From Lunularia cruciata (Eukaryota > Streptophyta > Marchantiopsida > Lunulariales > Lunulariaceae), in contig OX419757.1 in NCBI GenBank assembly GCA_948567375.1, forward strand, positions 10,368,974 to 10,432,973: DNA of 64,000 nucleotides, in the 5' to 3' direction. The first letter of the stretch is position 1. Each line of letters starts with the position of its first letter. Positions 18,680 through 29,722 of this stretch are shown here, piece by piece. The translations under genes and the position numbers were made by a program. The notes below the pieces were generated by a model. The model saw only the letters and a program-made list of their open reading frames with translations, was not told the origin of the DNA and ran no database searches.

Positions 18680-21039
18680 TGTCGTTGGGAAAATAGCCCA
18701 CGTGTACCCTTGAGGCTTTTGGTGTGATAAATTTTCTTTTCTCTTTTATTTGTTGTAAGGAACAAGGATTTATGATAATATGTCTCGGGTGTGGTTTTGC
18801 TACCTGGTTTTGAGAGAAAGTGAGGAGACAGAGAAGGGCTGAGGGTTTTCAAAAAATGCCAAAAGATTTCAAGAGGGAAGTTTGCACAGGATTTTGAGAG
18901 AAGTGGCAGAAATTTTTGGGAGAAGAGAGGAGTAGGGTTTTCGGAAAGTGAGGAAGGTTGGACAGGAAATTTTTCGAGTTGGACAAGGGAAATTTTTGAG
19001 TTGGACAGGAGAGGATTTTTTTGAGTTGGACAGGAGGGGGTTTGGCAAGAGGAGAAATTCTCAAGAAGCTGGAGGGTTTGAATAGAGGAACAATCAGGGC
19101 AGAAATTTTTTGAGTTGGATAGGAGAGGATTTTTTGGAGCTGGACAGGAGGGGGTTTGGCAGGAGGAGAAATTCTCGAGAAGCTGGAGGGTTTGGACAGA
19201 GGAACACACACAAGAGAGAAATTTTTGAGTTAGACAGGAGGGGGTTTGGCAGGAGGAGAAATTCTTGAGAAGCTGGAGGGTTTGGATAGAGGAACACACA
19301 CAGGAGGAGGGAAATTCCAAGTTGGACAGGAGAGGGTTTGGCAGGAGAGAAATTCTCAAGAAGCTGGAGGGTTTGGACAGAGGAACACACACAAGAGAGA
19401 AATTTTCGAGTTGGACAGGAGGGGGGTTTGGCAGGAGGAGAAATTCTCAAGAAGTAGGAGGGTTTGGACAAAGGAACACACACAAGAGAGACATTTTCGA
19501 GTTGGACAGGCGGGAGTTTGGCAGGAGGAGAAATTCTCAAGAAGCTGGAGGGTTTGGATAGAGGAACACACATAGGAGAGAAATTTTCGAGTTGGACAGG
19601 AGAGGTTTGGCAGGAGGAGAAATTCTCAAGAAGCTGGAGGGTTTGGACAGAGGAACAATCAGGGCAGGAATTTTAGAGATGGACAGGAGGAGGTTTGGCA
19701 GGAGGGGAAATTCTCAAGAGCTGGAGGGTTTGGACAGAGGAACACACATGAGAGGAATTTTTGAGTTGGACAGGAGGGGTTTTGGCAGGAGGAGAAATTC
19801 CAAGAAGTGAAGGGTTTGGACAGATGAACAATCAAGGCAGGAATTTTCGAGTTGGAAGGAATGGAGCATATGCAGGAGAGAAGTTTGGGACAGAAGTAAA
19901 ATTTTTGCAGGAGGACTGTTAGGGCTTGAGAGTGCAAGGCAAAAAGTTTTTCTTCTCAAGAGAGTGAAGGACTTTGCAGGAGAGAGGGGCTGGGAGAAAG
20001 AAAATTTTCGCAAGAAGAAGAAGGGGTTTTGGTGAGGTGCAAGAAGGAGAAGATTTGCATGAATGTAAAGGCTGGAAAATTGCAGGAGTTGAAAGCTTGG
20101 GCAGAGGGCAGATGTATGGAATGTAAGGGCAGGACTGTAAAGGGTTGTGAGTGGTTGGAGTAGAAAATTTTTGCATGTCTGAAGGGTTGGTTGCATGAGT
20201 TGCATAAGGGAACTCTCATGAAGGTGAGAATAGGACTGAAGAAGGAAGATTTCTGTGGGAAAATGTGGATAGAGTGATGAAGGACAAAATGGGAGAGGAA
20301 TTTTTGCAGGTTTGAAGGGGATTTGCTGCAAAAGTTGCCGATGGGTAATTTCCCGAAGGAGAATGAAGAGGTTCAGAGGGTGAGTTGCCTTGTCTGCTGT
20401 CGGACAGAGCATATGTGAAGTGCCAGGCTGAGTTGATGAGTAGTTGCAAGCTTAGGGCAGGCATTGTCTTGACTAGAACTATTAGACTTATCCAACCTTG
20501 TGAACTTTGTTGTTGAAAATCCTATGAATGATGAGTCTTGGAAGCAGATTTGTGTTATGAATTGTGACTAGAGTTGAGGAAACTCCATTCCAGGAGCTCT
20601 CAGTCCGGTCCATGTGAATAGCATAATTAAATGATCTGGATGCCCCAGGTTTATGATCGGTTAGATCACTCAGTTGTTGTTTCTTTTATTTTATTAAAGG
20701 GCCACCTGACCTAGGTCTATGAACTGCCAGATCCCGAACCATAGCTTGAACCTGATGTGAAAATAGAATATGAGACCAGGCAGAGGTAGAAACCATAACA
20801 CCAGACTCGCATGACAAGATTAATTTTATGAAAGTCAAGGATAAAACAAAACCTTCAGGGAGAGCCAACCTCAGGGAAACTGAAACAACAAGTTCATATA
20901 GAGACAAATTCCCAACAATCCAGGAGTAGGGAAGGAATGTCAGTCTACGGGAAAGACTCAAAAGAAGGACAATAGGGAAAACTAAGCACAAGCAGCCATG
21001 TGCTCGGTGCACTCTCAAGACCAAATGTTCCCCACAACA
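18680..21039 (-). mobile_element. Solo giant LTR (second copy) inside the chromovirus gag
   Basis: 2,360 bp, bounded by TGTCGTTGGG and CCCCACAACA (TG...CA with imperfect inverted ends). It is flanked by CCGT (18676-18679) and TCGT (21040-21043), a near-matching 4-bp target duplication. The left arm has the uninterrupted site (GCGGGGACGGGTAG near 12510), which fixes both edges. Orientation is taken from its relative at 1-1767, so sense is the minus strand. No internal coding region is present. The inner half is a minisatellite. On the sense strand it opens TGTTGTGGGGAACATTTGG. Confidence 0.8.
18960..19860 (-). repeat. Minisatellite inside the solo giant LTR
   Basis: About ten units of roughly 80-95 bp. 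The repeated phrases on the + strand are GAGGAGAAATTCTC, AAGCTGGAGGGTTTGGACAG, GAGGAACACACAC and GAGTTGGACAGGAGG. It is purine-rich on + and therefore C/T-rich in the sense direction, like the array at 1-1326, but the unit sequence differs. Repetitive open frames on both strands are by-products of the periodicity. Confidence 0.9.
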
Positions 21040-22498
21040 TCGTCCCCGCTCCCCTTGAAGTGGTCGTGCTCCTCGATCCCGAAATCAAAGGTTGCCCAAT
21101 TCCATCGGTACTGGTCTACCCATGTGTGGCATTTCTGCCCGATAATGTTGAGGTGGAACTACTCCTTCACCTCCACCTAATGCTTCTGCTATTCTCTACG
21201 CACAAGCAATGGCTTCAAATACCGTGCGAGGGTTTTGCACCATGACTTCTTGGTGAATCTGCTCTTTCAACCCTCATTTGAAATTGTCGAGAGCCTCTAC
21301 TGGACTCATGTCGGTAATTGCGACTTGTAGATCTAGAAATACCTCCACATACTCTTGTACGCTATTCTTCTGTCTCAATCCCCATAGTCGGGTTCAAGCC
21401 ATCTGCACAGAATCCACCAATTGGAAATTCTTCAACAGGCCTTCTTGCATTGCTGTCCATATGACCTCCCTTCTCTTTGCCAGCATGGATCGTTCCCAAG
21501 CATCATACCATGTGAGGGCTTTATCGGTCAAGAACCCACATGCAAACACGCATGTAGAATGCTCTATGATCTTTGTTGAGAACAATCGGAAATATTGATT
21601 CATTCTTGAGATCCAATTTTCCACTACTCCCATCATACGCTGCCCCTTGTAAGGCTCGATGTTGCAGGTCTTCTTCATCCGGAGTAGCAATGTGGCTTCA
21701 TCGTTGATAGGGTTTGTAGGCACGGGTGTCTCTCCAAGTACTTCAGTTGCAGGTACTGGATTTTGAGGTGGCTCTTCTTCTTGCATGGCTTGATAGTTCT
21801 TGAGGATCTGCATTTGAATTTGTAATGTCTCCATGGTCATCTTGATCTCTTGAAATTTATTCAACATTCCTTGCATTCCTTGCACCAGCTCTTGCAACTG
21901 CGGATCCATGGTTCTTACAACACCCAATTGTTAACATCTACTTCAATACACAGTCAATATAATTACTCTGGAAGGTGCACAAACTATCAAAACTACCATT
22001 GGGACGTCAGAAGCTATCACTCGTTGATAATACTCCTCACCAAAATTCCTAACCACAAAATCTCTAAACATCACTTTTGGCCTTACTACATAATGGATTT
22101 CTACTTGAGTTTTGAAAGGGAGAGGATTTGGGACATTCATATCCATTATATCATAATAGAATGTAGATTTTCAAATCCCACTCTCTGTCATATATCACCA
22201 CTGGTAGAATCACCGGGTTTGGTGAGTTCATCACTTTGTCCATGAATTCCGCACCAAAGTGATAAACTAGCAACACCCTCATCTGCTCACACTGGATTTA
22301 CATAACCTTGATGTGGAATGGGTTTGAGAATGGAAAGCTAGGTGTGGGAAATTGTCCTCCCGGTGCATCCATCCCATCCGCTCTCTAAGTCCTTCCTACG
22401 TCTAGCAATTACTCTATGTTCTCCACCTCAAATTACTCAGTTTCAGTAGTTCGTGCTATTCCAAGAGGGGTGATCCACTCTCTTGGACTAGAACACTT
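21040..22498 (-). pseudogene. gag and leader of the right chromovirus arm
   Basis: The best stretch (21394-21927) encodes a helical N-terminal gag region beginning near MDPQLQELVQGMQG and a gag core with LTWYDAWERSMLAKRREV. The leader toward 22498 matches 3226-3814 of the left arm. A segment near 21910 preserves the empty site of the young OTA insertion. Part of a broken element. Confidence 0.8.
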
Positions 22499-22510
22499 GC
22501 TCTGCTACCG
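22499..22510 (-). other. Primer binding site, right arm
   Basis: On the minus strand CGGTAGCAGAGC, the counterpart of the tRNA-Met site in the left arm with two differences, one base after the LTR end. Confidence 0.75.
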
Positions 22511-22511
22511 T

Positions 22512-23248
22512 TGTAATGCTCCGAGGACAAGAGAAGAGAGAAAACACAGATTGCACACTCTAACATTCAATGCCCCAAGGGAGCACCTTCTCTTTATTAT
22601 ATAGACAAAGAGGATCTCCTCCAAGGAAGCTCCACCCTAGGATTGGGACACAGATAGATGACATGTCAGAAAGCTCCACCTTTGGATTACTTACTTGGAT
22701 GGGTGACATGTCTGGCCTAGGTCCTATCTGGTTGGTCAAACAAGCTTCGATCGGAGGGAATCTTTTAGGGAATCTTCATGTAGGAATCTCAAAATCACGT
22801 AAGGTACCATTGGAAAGCTCTCGACAAGACAAAGCAGGGGGGAGGAAGGCCAGCCTTTCCTCCATTACGAAGGGGGGGGATCCGCACATTTTCGAGGTCT
22901 AATTCATCCGTTTAGGCCTTCGAAATTGCCTTCAAAGATTTCAGGCATATTTCGGTTCCTACTCTATTAGTAGAAGTCCCCTTTTGGTGATACCTCTTTC
23001 TGATCTGTTTAGTCCATCATGTGTAACATCCTTCCAAATGTTACCAAACCAATTCTCACCTTTAAATCATATGTCTAGCTATTGGTTCTAAGGTTCTCAA
23101 GTCTATTTAGGTTTATGCCCTATTAGTAGAAGTACTCTTTTGGTGATACTTTTATCTTATCTATTTTGACCATCATGTATAACATCATTCTAGATGTTAC
23201 CAAACCAAATTTCACATCTAGATCATATGGCTAGCTCCTGGTATTACA
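22512..23248 (-). repeat. Chromovirus LTR, right arm (5' LTR)
   Basis: 737 bp in inverted orientation to 2473-3212, with the same TGTAATACC start (at 23248) and ATTACA end (at 22512). It forms the outer edge of the inverted pair. The sequence beyond 23248 resumes the host element. Confidence 0.85.
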
Positions 23249-23448
23249 AGGAGACAACCTCCTATAGACCAAGTTGGTTATCAAGTGAGGGATGAGTATG
23301 TTGCCTACTAGTATGCTTTGGTAGTGGTAATCTTAGCTCACTACAATCTAGGACCATGGCAATATCAATTTTAACTTTCAATGGTTCTTTTACTTGGCCT
23401 AGTGATTTATTGGAGTGGAATGCCCATGTAGAAGTGTGGTACACACAT
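23249..23448 (+). pseudogene. Continuation of the methyltransferase-type element after the chromovirus pair
   Basis: About 200 bp that reads partly as coding on the + strand (for example RRQPPIDQVGYQVRDEY from about 23250). It is probably the piece of gag or linker that adjoined 2472 before the pair inserted. No domain is recognisable. Broken. Confidence 0.35.
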
Positions 23449-25225
23449 TTTTAATTTTGGATGAGTTTTAAAGAAGAAATGCATTACTGAAACCGAATTG
23501 AACCTAAATGGAGAATAAACAATGAGAATTTTGTATTTTGATTCAACCCAAAGAAGTCGACTTTGTGTTGGAGGAAGAAGGACTCGGATTGGATCAAACC
23601 CAAAGAAACTTACTTCATGTAAGAGGAGGAAAAACTTGGAGTAGATGCTGAAGGAGGGCAGACTTAAAGGAGGAATGGAAATTGTAGGTCAGGATTCTTG
23701 CAGGGGATGTATCTCAATGAAAACATGTCCAGATCACGTGTGCTATATTTTTTAGGGAGCGTCTTGTTTAGGGCTTTCTGCTATCACCAAAATAGTAGAG
23801 TTTGGAGGTTTATAGCAAAAGTTACAAGCGTTTGAAGTTTTGGGAGTAGATGTACAAAGTAGTTTAATGTCTTTGGGTCTATATGACTTTGGACTTTGGA
23901 CTTTGGACTTCGGACTTACATGACTTTGGGTCTAAAGACTTCACCTCAAGACAAACATGATTCAACCCGAAGTAGTTGGACCTTGGAGTGCAGTAAAGGT
24001 GACTTTGGGAATCTTGCCAGATGTATTAAAGGAAGTTAGAGTAAGGAAAGAAGATATTTAGGATACCCATGACTTCAATTTCAGTTTTGATTGAAGATAG
24101 GATAGAATTAGAAGAGAAATAGTAGTAGTGAATGAACTTAAAGTGCAAGATCAGATAGTAAGTGTCTTTGGGTCAATTACATGAGTGATTAGGGGAAAGT
24201 AGATTGCAAATTGAAGGCATACATAGTGTACCCATGCTTTCAATTACAATTCTTGATGAGGACATAGTAGAATTAGTAAAAGAATTGATAGTAGTTAGAT
24301 CCAAAGTAAGAGAGATAGGAGTGTAGGTGTCTTTGGATTTGAGATTTGACACTTTAGAGAAGAGTGGGTCGGTAGATAAGGAATTAAATGGATTCCCCCC
24401 GAGAGTAATTATAGATCAGGAACGAAGAAGTGTTAGACTTGGTAGAGGAATTAGTAATTGTGAAACCCAAGGACATAGTAGTAAGTGAAGTTACTTTGGG
24501 TTTGGAAGCCGAGGAAGAAGTAGACATCGGATCGGAGGAGAAATAGTTTTGAGATTTGAAGAGGTAGATATGAAGAGTTGCATTGTCATTTTGGATCTAT
24601 TAGTAGGAAGAGTTGTTAGGAACGGTATAGTTATTAGTAATTATTGTTTGCTCTACTATTTAAGAGTGACATTTGTAGTTAAATGTTGTTTAGTGGTCAT
24701 TATTTCTGAGAATATATAAAGCAAAGTGTTGTGAAGCAGTGCTCATTGCTTGAGCTTAATTCCAAGTATCAATTTTGTGTTTGTGTTTGTGAGTGTTGCA
24801 AGAAATTCAGTTAGTGTGCTTGTTGGATGTTAGATTTCGTAGCCTTGATCTTCATTCTATGTGTTTGATCTTGAGTGAAGTGCAATCGGAGCAATGCCTT
24901 GACAGATCTGAGAGGAATTGTAGTGTTGGTAGTATTCTGCATTTGTGAGTGCAACGTAAAGTTGATGTGAAGCAATTTCAATCAAGGAAGTTGTGCCTTC
25001 AGTGGAAGAGTGGAACACAATTCTGAGGCAAAGTCGTTTTGTAGTGAAGTGCCATTTTTGGGAGAGCCTGAATCATCACAATCAAGATTTTTTGGAAAGA
25101 TTTGATGGAATTGTGATTAAGGAATGTTAATTTGTGATGAGACTGCAAGTCAATGCTTGTTACTCTCTTCTGGGTGTGGTTTCTACCTAAGAGATTAAAA
25201 AACACAACCAAGAAGAACTATAGTG
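23449..25225 (+). repeat. LTR-like non-coding block
   Basis: 1.8 kb without coding potential between two parts of a retroelement. It has many short internal echoes (GACTTTGG, TTTGGGTC, AAAGAAGT), a TATA-like ATATATAAAGC near 24712 followed by T/G-rich sequence, and possible TG...CA edges. It could be a solo LTR of another family. The ends and any target duplication are not clear. Confidence 0.3.
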
Positions 25226-25379
25226 TGACATTTGACTTCATATTTGGACATTTCTGACTCGTATCTCTACGAGAACAAACTTTACTTACCTGATTACCGC
25301 AAAAGTGATATTGGCCAGGTTGTCACAAGAAGATACTCTAGTACCAAAGGAGATCACTTGGATTTGGAGTACAAGTGGG

Positions 25380-26480
25380 ATTGTTCCATCCACCTTAGAT
25401 GTTCCATTGTGGAGTTCAAAGGAGGCATTGCAACAACATGCAGATCGGTTGGTGCAATGGGCTTGGAGTGGAGTGAGAAGATGAGCCTCTAGAGTTCATT
25501 ACCTTGACACCTCTGGATACCACACTCATTGCTTGGCAATATCTAGTGGCGGGAATATGTCTATTGGAATTATTTGGTGGGATTAGCATTCGACTGGTTG
25601 TGGTACTACAGGCGGGTATACAAGTATAGAGTCACTTGTGTATTGAGAGAAATGAGACTACTAGGCAAGTCTCTCTACATCATGTGGCACACTTGGCCTA
25701 TTGGTATCCTAAGTTATTACCAATGTTAGCAATTAGGAGTTACTAGAAGATCCTACCAATAGACATTTCCTTGATGGGGTTAAAGTTTTTGGAGAGATAT
25801 GGTCCCATTCATTTGGTGATTTTTGGATAGCTATCTTAGGGACATACACACACGGGCCAAGGTTTGGGTCTTCAAGATCCCCATTTTGGTGTGTTTTGGG
25901 AGATGTTACGTATACTACAACATCTCCAAGTTCATTAGTCCATTTTCATAGCTTACATTTTGGAGAACATCCCTTTGATGGGTGATTCTTGCACCCAAGT
26001 GGTCTCAAGTATACATCAGGTCCATTCTTGGATGAGACATGCCATGTTGTTAGATGCAACTAGAGTGGGATCACAGGCTCATCATCTTTATCTTTGGTAG
26101 AAAAACCTCTTACCTAGAGAGGTTCTACAATGAGCTTATGACGAGATTCAACAACTAGACCACATCATTGTTGATGACATTTTGGATGTTCGGCATCAAT
26201 CTCAGACGGTAGTAGTGGCTAATAGGTCACCTAAGGCAATGGTGAACCTAGTTAGACAGCCTACAACCACTTTTCCCACACTTATGAGATTCCTAAGCTC
26301 CTATGCTTTTTGAGGAGGAGGTCCTAGATTGGTTTGGGACTCACAATTATAGCAATTGATGGAGCTCAACATCTATTAGAGAAAGTTGGTGATGGGTTCT
26401 TGCATTAGTATTATTATTGTTCCAACAATGTAAGAGGCATCCAAGCATCAGGTGCTAGGTTAGGCTGTGGACCAAAACTA
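25380..26480 (+). pseudogene. Decayed C5 cytosine DNA methyltransferase domain in a retroelement
   Basis: Recognised by ordered motifs on the + strand: an S-adenosylmethionine-binding motif I-like LLELFGGI near 25561-25585, a motif IV region near 25815-25850 (HLVIFG), motif VI ILENIPLMGD near 25957-25988 (the ENV-type glutamate motif), a motif VIII-like GSQAHHLYLW near 26070-26100, and a C-terminal PRLVWD near 26320-26338. The order and spacing fit a C5-methyltransferase, which transfers a methyl group to cytosine in DNA. The domain lies upstream of the RT on the same strand, inside the element. Retroelement-borne methyltransferases are known from charophyte algae and dinoflagellates. This copy is a fossil with many breaks and is not expected to be active. 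Confidence 0.65.
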
Positions 26481-26879
26481 TTTGACCTAGATTGTGAGCC
26501 TTGGCTTAGCAGAGCAACATAGGATGCACTTGACAAGCATCACCACTCAGACACTTGTGAGCTCTATGCCTATTGAGATGATTCAAGCACATGTTGAGGG
26601 GCGATGGACCAAGTAGATAGGGTATTCTTGGGACACAACTAGTGGCTACTAGGGAGAGTGGTTTACTTGGAGTCCATCTATGTGAGTGTGGTCTACTTGG
26701 GATGCAGCTAGAGGACGTATGGAGCTTGCTAGAGTGGAAAGAGTTTTTCATACTAAGGTTGGGACCTCTAGGGGTTGGAGGTATGGCATTATTGATCCCA
26801 ATGGCCTAGTGTAGCAACCAATCAATATGTCTTCCACTCCTACAATAATTACAAAGGATACTTGGGAGCCAAATTTGAG
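26481..26879 (+). other. Linker between methyltransferase and RT regions
   Basis: About 400 bp with W/T-rich coding-like echoes on the + strand but no recognised domain. No retroviral-type protease motif was found here. Confidence 0.3.
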
Positions 26880-27900
26880 ACCCAAGCTTACAAGAGGGGA
26901 AAGATAGGGAGTTTGGAGGTTCTTGAGGAGCTACACGAGTTGTGTTACTTTCAATATGAAGGATTTGGGTGCTCTAAAAGGACCAAATATTTGGATTGAG
27001 CAGACTAGCAATACACCGATTTTCTAATGTCCCTATCAATATAGTAATATAGAGAGAGCCCTAATTTAGAGCCATAGTAGAGACCTTTCTGAAGCTGGTT
27101 TGGTAGAGATTTCACATGGAGAATATGCATCAACTACAGTGATGCTAACCAAGAAAGGTATGCATGGAAACTACACAGATAGGTAGATGTGTGGAGATTA
27201 CCATCCTATCAACCACTAGACTAGGGTTGATTGATATGTCATGCCTACATTGGAAGAGATCTTTGATACAATTGTGCATGCAAAGGTCTTCAGTACTTTG
27301 GATCCTTGAGCAAGATATCATCAATTGCCAATCAAGGAAGAAGATAAGTCCAAGATAACATTTTAGGCTATTGATCCTCATGGTAAGGATGAGTTATATC
27401 AATGGAGATTCTTACTATTTGGGTTCAGGAATGCTCCTATTGAGTTCTAGAGGGTCATGGACCGGATCCTAATTGGATTGGATTTTGCTTGGTGCTATAT
27501 TGATGACTTTTTGGTCAATAGCACTACTATGGAGGAGCATGCGAGACATTTGTTGGAGGTGTTTGAGAGGTTGAGATCTCATGGACTCAAATTACATCTT
27601 GGGAAGTGTAGGTTCTTTCACAAGCAGGTTGAGTATTTGGGTCACAATATCTACCATGGAAGTCTTGGTGTTCAACACACTAAGGTGGAAGCTATTGCAT
27701 GTATTCCTTCACATACAAATGTGAGTAGAGTGGAAGCATTCCTTATGTTGGCAAACTTCTATTGCTGATATGTTAGAGGATTTAGTGTCATTGCCAAGGC
27801 CTTGACAAAGCTTACCAAGCTTACATAGCATTAATATTGGGGAGATGAGTAGGAGAGAGCTTTTGTAGAGCTCAAGGAGAAGTGACATCTACTCCCATTT
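26880..27900 (+). pseudogene. Reverse transcriptase of the methyltransferase-bearing element
   Basis: Ty3/gypsy reverse transcriptase, with TVMLTKK, a KVFSTLD-like palm segment, the FGFRNAP region and catalytic YIDDFLV near 27493-27514, followed by the thumb (HLGKCRFF, VEYLGHNI). The best-kept stretch is 27457-27768. Heavily broken. Confidence 0.8.
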
Positions 27901-27939
27901 TGAGGAGACCAATCAAAAGGTGACCATTTTAGGTTCACA

Positions 27940-28200
27940 TTGATTGGAGTATGTTGGGGCTTGGAGTAGTGCTCACTCAACATGATGAGGAGAAGGAGTT
28001 TGTGGTGGCTTATGCTAGTCGCTTTAGCAATTCAGTGGAAGCAAAGTATAATTCATATGAGGTAGAGAGTATGGGCATAGTATGGGTTGTAGCACATTTC
28101 CAATGTTACCTATTTGGTAACCCCTTTACTCTCATCACTTATTCTCAGCCACTAAAATGCTTGATAGAGTCTAACAAGCTTTCAATAAAGCTTGCATGAT
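27940..28200 (+). pseudogene. RNase H of the methyltransferase-bearing element
   Basis: Encodes GVVLTQHDEEKEFVVAYASR and the region YNSYEVESMGIVW, typical of a Ty3/gypsy RNase H after RT. It follows the RT on the same strand. Broken. Confidence 0.7.
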
Positions 28201-28619
28201 GGGCTTTGATTTTATAGGAGTAAGATTTCATAGTTATTCAAAAACCTACAGTGGTGAACCATGATGCTTATGGGTTGAGAAGAAAACCATGTCCCAACCA
28301 ACAAGATCAGACTAGAGCATCTTGGCATTGTGAGACAAATGAGGAGATGGTGCTAGGTTAGTATGCATCTACCTTTCTTTGTATATTTTTTGAGGCTTGG
28401 TGGTATCTCTCTCAGTGCATACAAGAGGAGTTATTGAGGTCATTGATCTAAAGAGTGGAGATAATGGTACAATTCAACAAGACATTCTTGATGATGGACT
28501 ATCTTGGTGTTATAGGTGGCACAATTGGGGCCAAGGAGAGAGACTATGTTCCTTAGTGAGCTAGACAGTTCAGATTGGAGAGCTGACACCTTCTTTGTGG
28601 ATGGGAGGATGGTGGTGTG

Positions 28620-29340
28620 AGAAGAATACCACTTCCATCTCAAAGACCAGAATGGTCCGTCATGCTCATGAGGAGCTAAGACATTTTGGAGTTAAGCATA
28701 CATATAGCTTACTCCAAAGTCATTATTGGTGGCACAGTATGTAGACCAATGTACAATAGTTTTTTGCCAAATTTGTGGTTTGTGACCAAGTTAGAGTATC
28801 ATTCAATGCTCCTACACCATAGTTACACCCATTACCTATCATGGGGTTGGGTTACTCTTGGAGTTTGGACTTTGCTAGACCATTACCATTGACTATGAAA
28901 CATCATCGATATGTTTTGGTGATGGTGGAGCACTTCTCCAAGTGGATTGAGTTGGTGGCAGTTCTTGACAAGTCTAGTGAAAGGACGGCTTACTCATTCC
29001 TAGATTGGGTTCTTAGTTCTTTTGGTGCACTAGTTGAGGTTTTGATTGATCAAGATACAGAGTTCTTGGGGGAGTTTTAGGACTTGTGGGACAAAGCTTT
29101 GATTGATCATCATACTACCCTAATGCAAATGGCTTAGCAAAGAGAGTGGTTCAAACAGTGAAGAGAGGATTGCAAAAGTATAGTTTGCAAAGAGGCCACT
29201 AGGGAGATTGGGATCTCCAGTTACCTTGCTTAGCCATGGGCTATTGGTTCAACTAACAAATCTCCTTATCATCCTTCTCCTTATCATCCTTCTCCTTACT
29301 TTCTCTCTATGGATGAGATCTAGATTTACCTATAGCCATT
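28620..29340 (+). pseudogene. Integrase of the methyltransferase-bearing element
   Basis: Zinc-domain start HAHEELRHFGVKHTYSLL near 28660-28715, core LDFARPL near 28863-28885, YVLVMVEHFSKWIELV and a second acidic site in VLIDQDTEF near 29038-29064. This is a Ty3/gypsy integrase core. Broken. A short triplication of TTCTCCTTATCATCC (about 29265-29300) lies at its end. Confidence 0.75.
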
Positions 29341-29704
29341 TGTCAAGATGCTACTCTAGTGTTGGACTTGGATGATCTAGATGTACGGATGAGCGTGTTC
29401 ATGTACATCTAGATCATCCAAGTCACGGCATATGGCATGTTTTTATGTTAGTGTGTGATAGATATTCAAGATGTACACGGCATATGGCATGTATGACTCC
29501 TTCCTTTATGGTGGTTCTTCAAGGATAATGGTTATGTCTAGGATGTATATGACTTTTAGTTAGTTCATCCTTTATATGGTATGGATTGCAGATAGGCAAC
29601 TAACAATGGGGCTCAATAACACTTGGCCTCTTGATCTTTTGCTCACCATAGGGTATACCATATACTTGGAGTATATGGTTATCTAGAGTTAGAAGGACCT
29701 AACC
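29341..29704 (+). other. 3' non-coding part before the LTR
   Basis: No gene seen. Contains a small duplicated phrase (GTACATCTAGATCATCCAAG near 29401-29420, with a reverse-complement match near 29367-29386), i.e. a short inverted repeat. Confidence 0.4.
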
Positions 29705-29708
29705 GCCA

Positions 29709-29722
29709 GCTAGGGGGCCAAT
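29709..29722 (+). other. Polypurine tract of the methyltransferase-bearing element
   Basis: GCTAGGGGGCCAAT directly before TGTGGCACTTG. Its place between integrase and an LTR-like repeat fits a plus-strand primer site. Confidence 0.5.

Larger units (their letters stand above)
2473..23248. mobile_element. Tail-to-tail inverted pair of chromovirus copies
   Basis: The left arm (2473-15245, + strand) and right arm (15246-23248, - strand) are copies of one Ty3/gypsy family facing each other, each with a 5' LTR at the outer edge and no 3' LTR at the centre. Outside later insertions the arms match at roughly 95-97% in the stretches I compared. The outer ends are TGTAAT and ATTACA, the normal LTR ends. 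No convincing target-site duplication flanks the pair (AGAGC on the left, AGGAG on the right). Each arm has its own younger insertion: 3815-11645 on the left and 18680-21039 on the right. Both arms are broken and share several breaks, so they descend from an already defective copy. Confidence 0.8.

Noticed and set aside
19246-19676. Long repetitive open frames rich in G, Q, R and W on the + strand, and S/P-rich ones on the - strand
   Set aside because: They arise because the minisatellite unit is free of stops in several frames. The protein is just the repeated unit, and no gene context exists.
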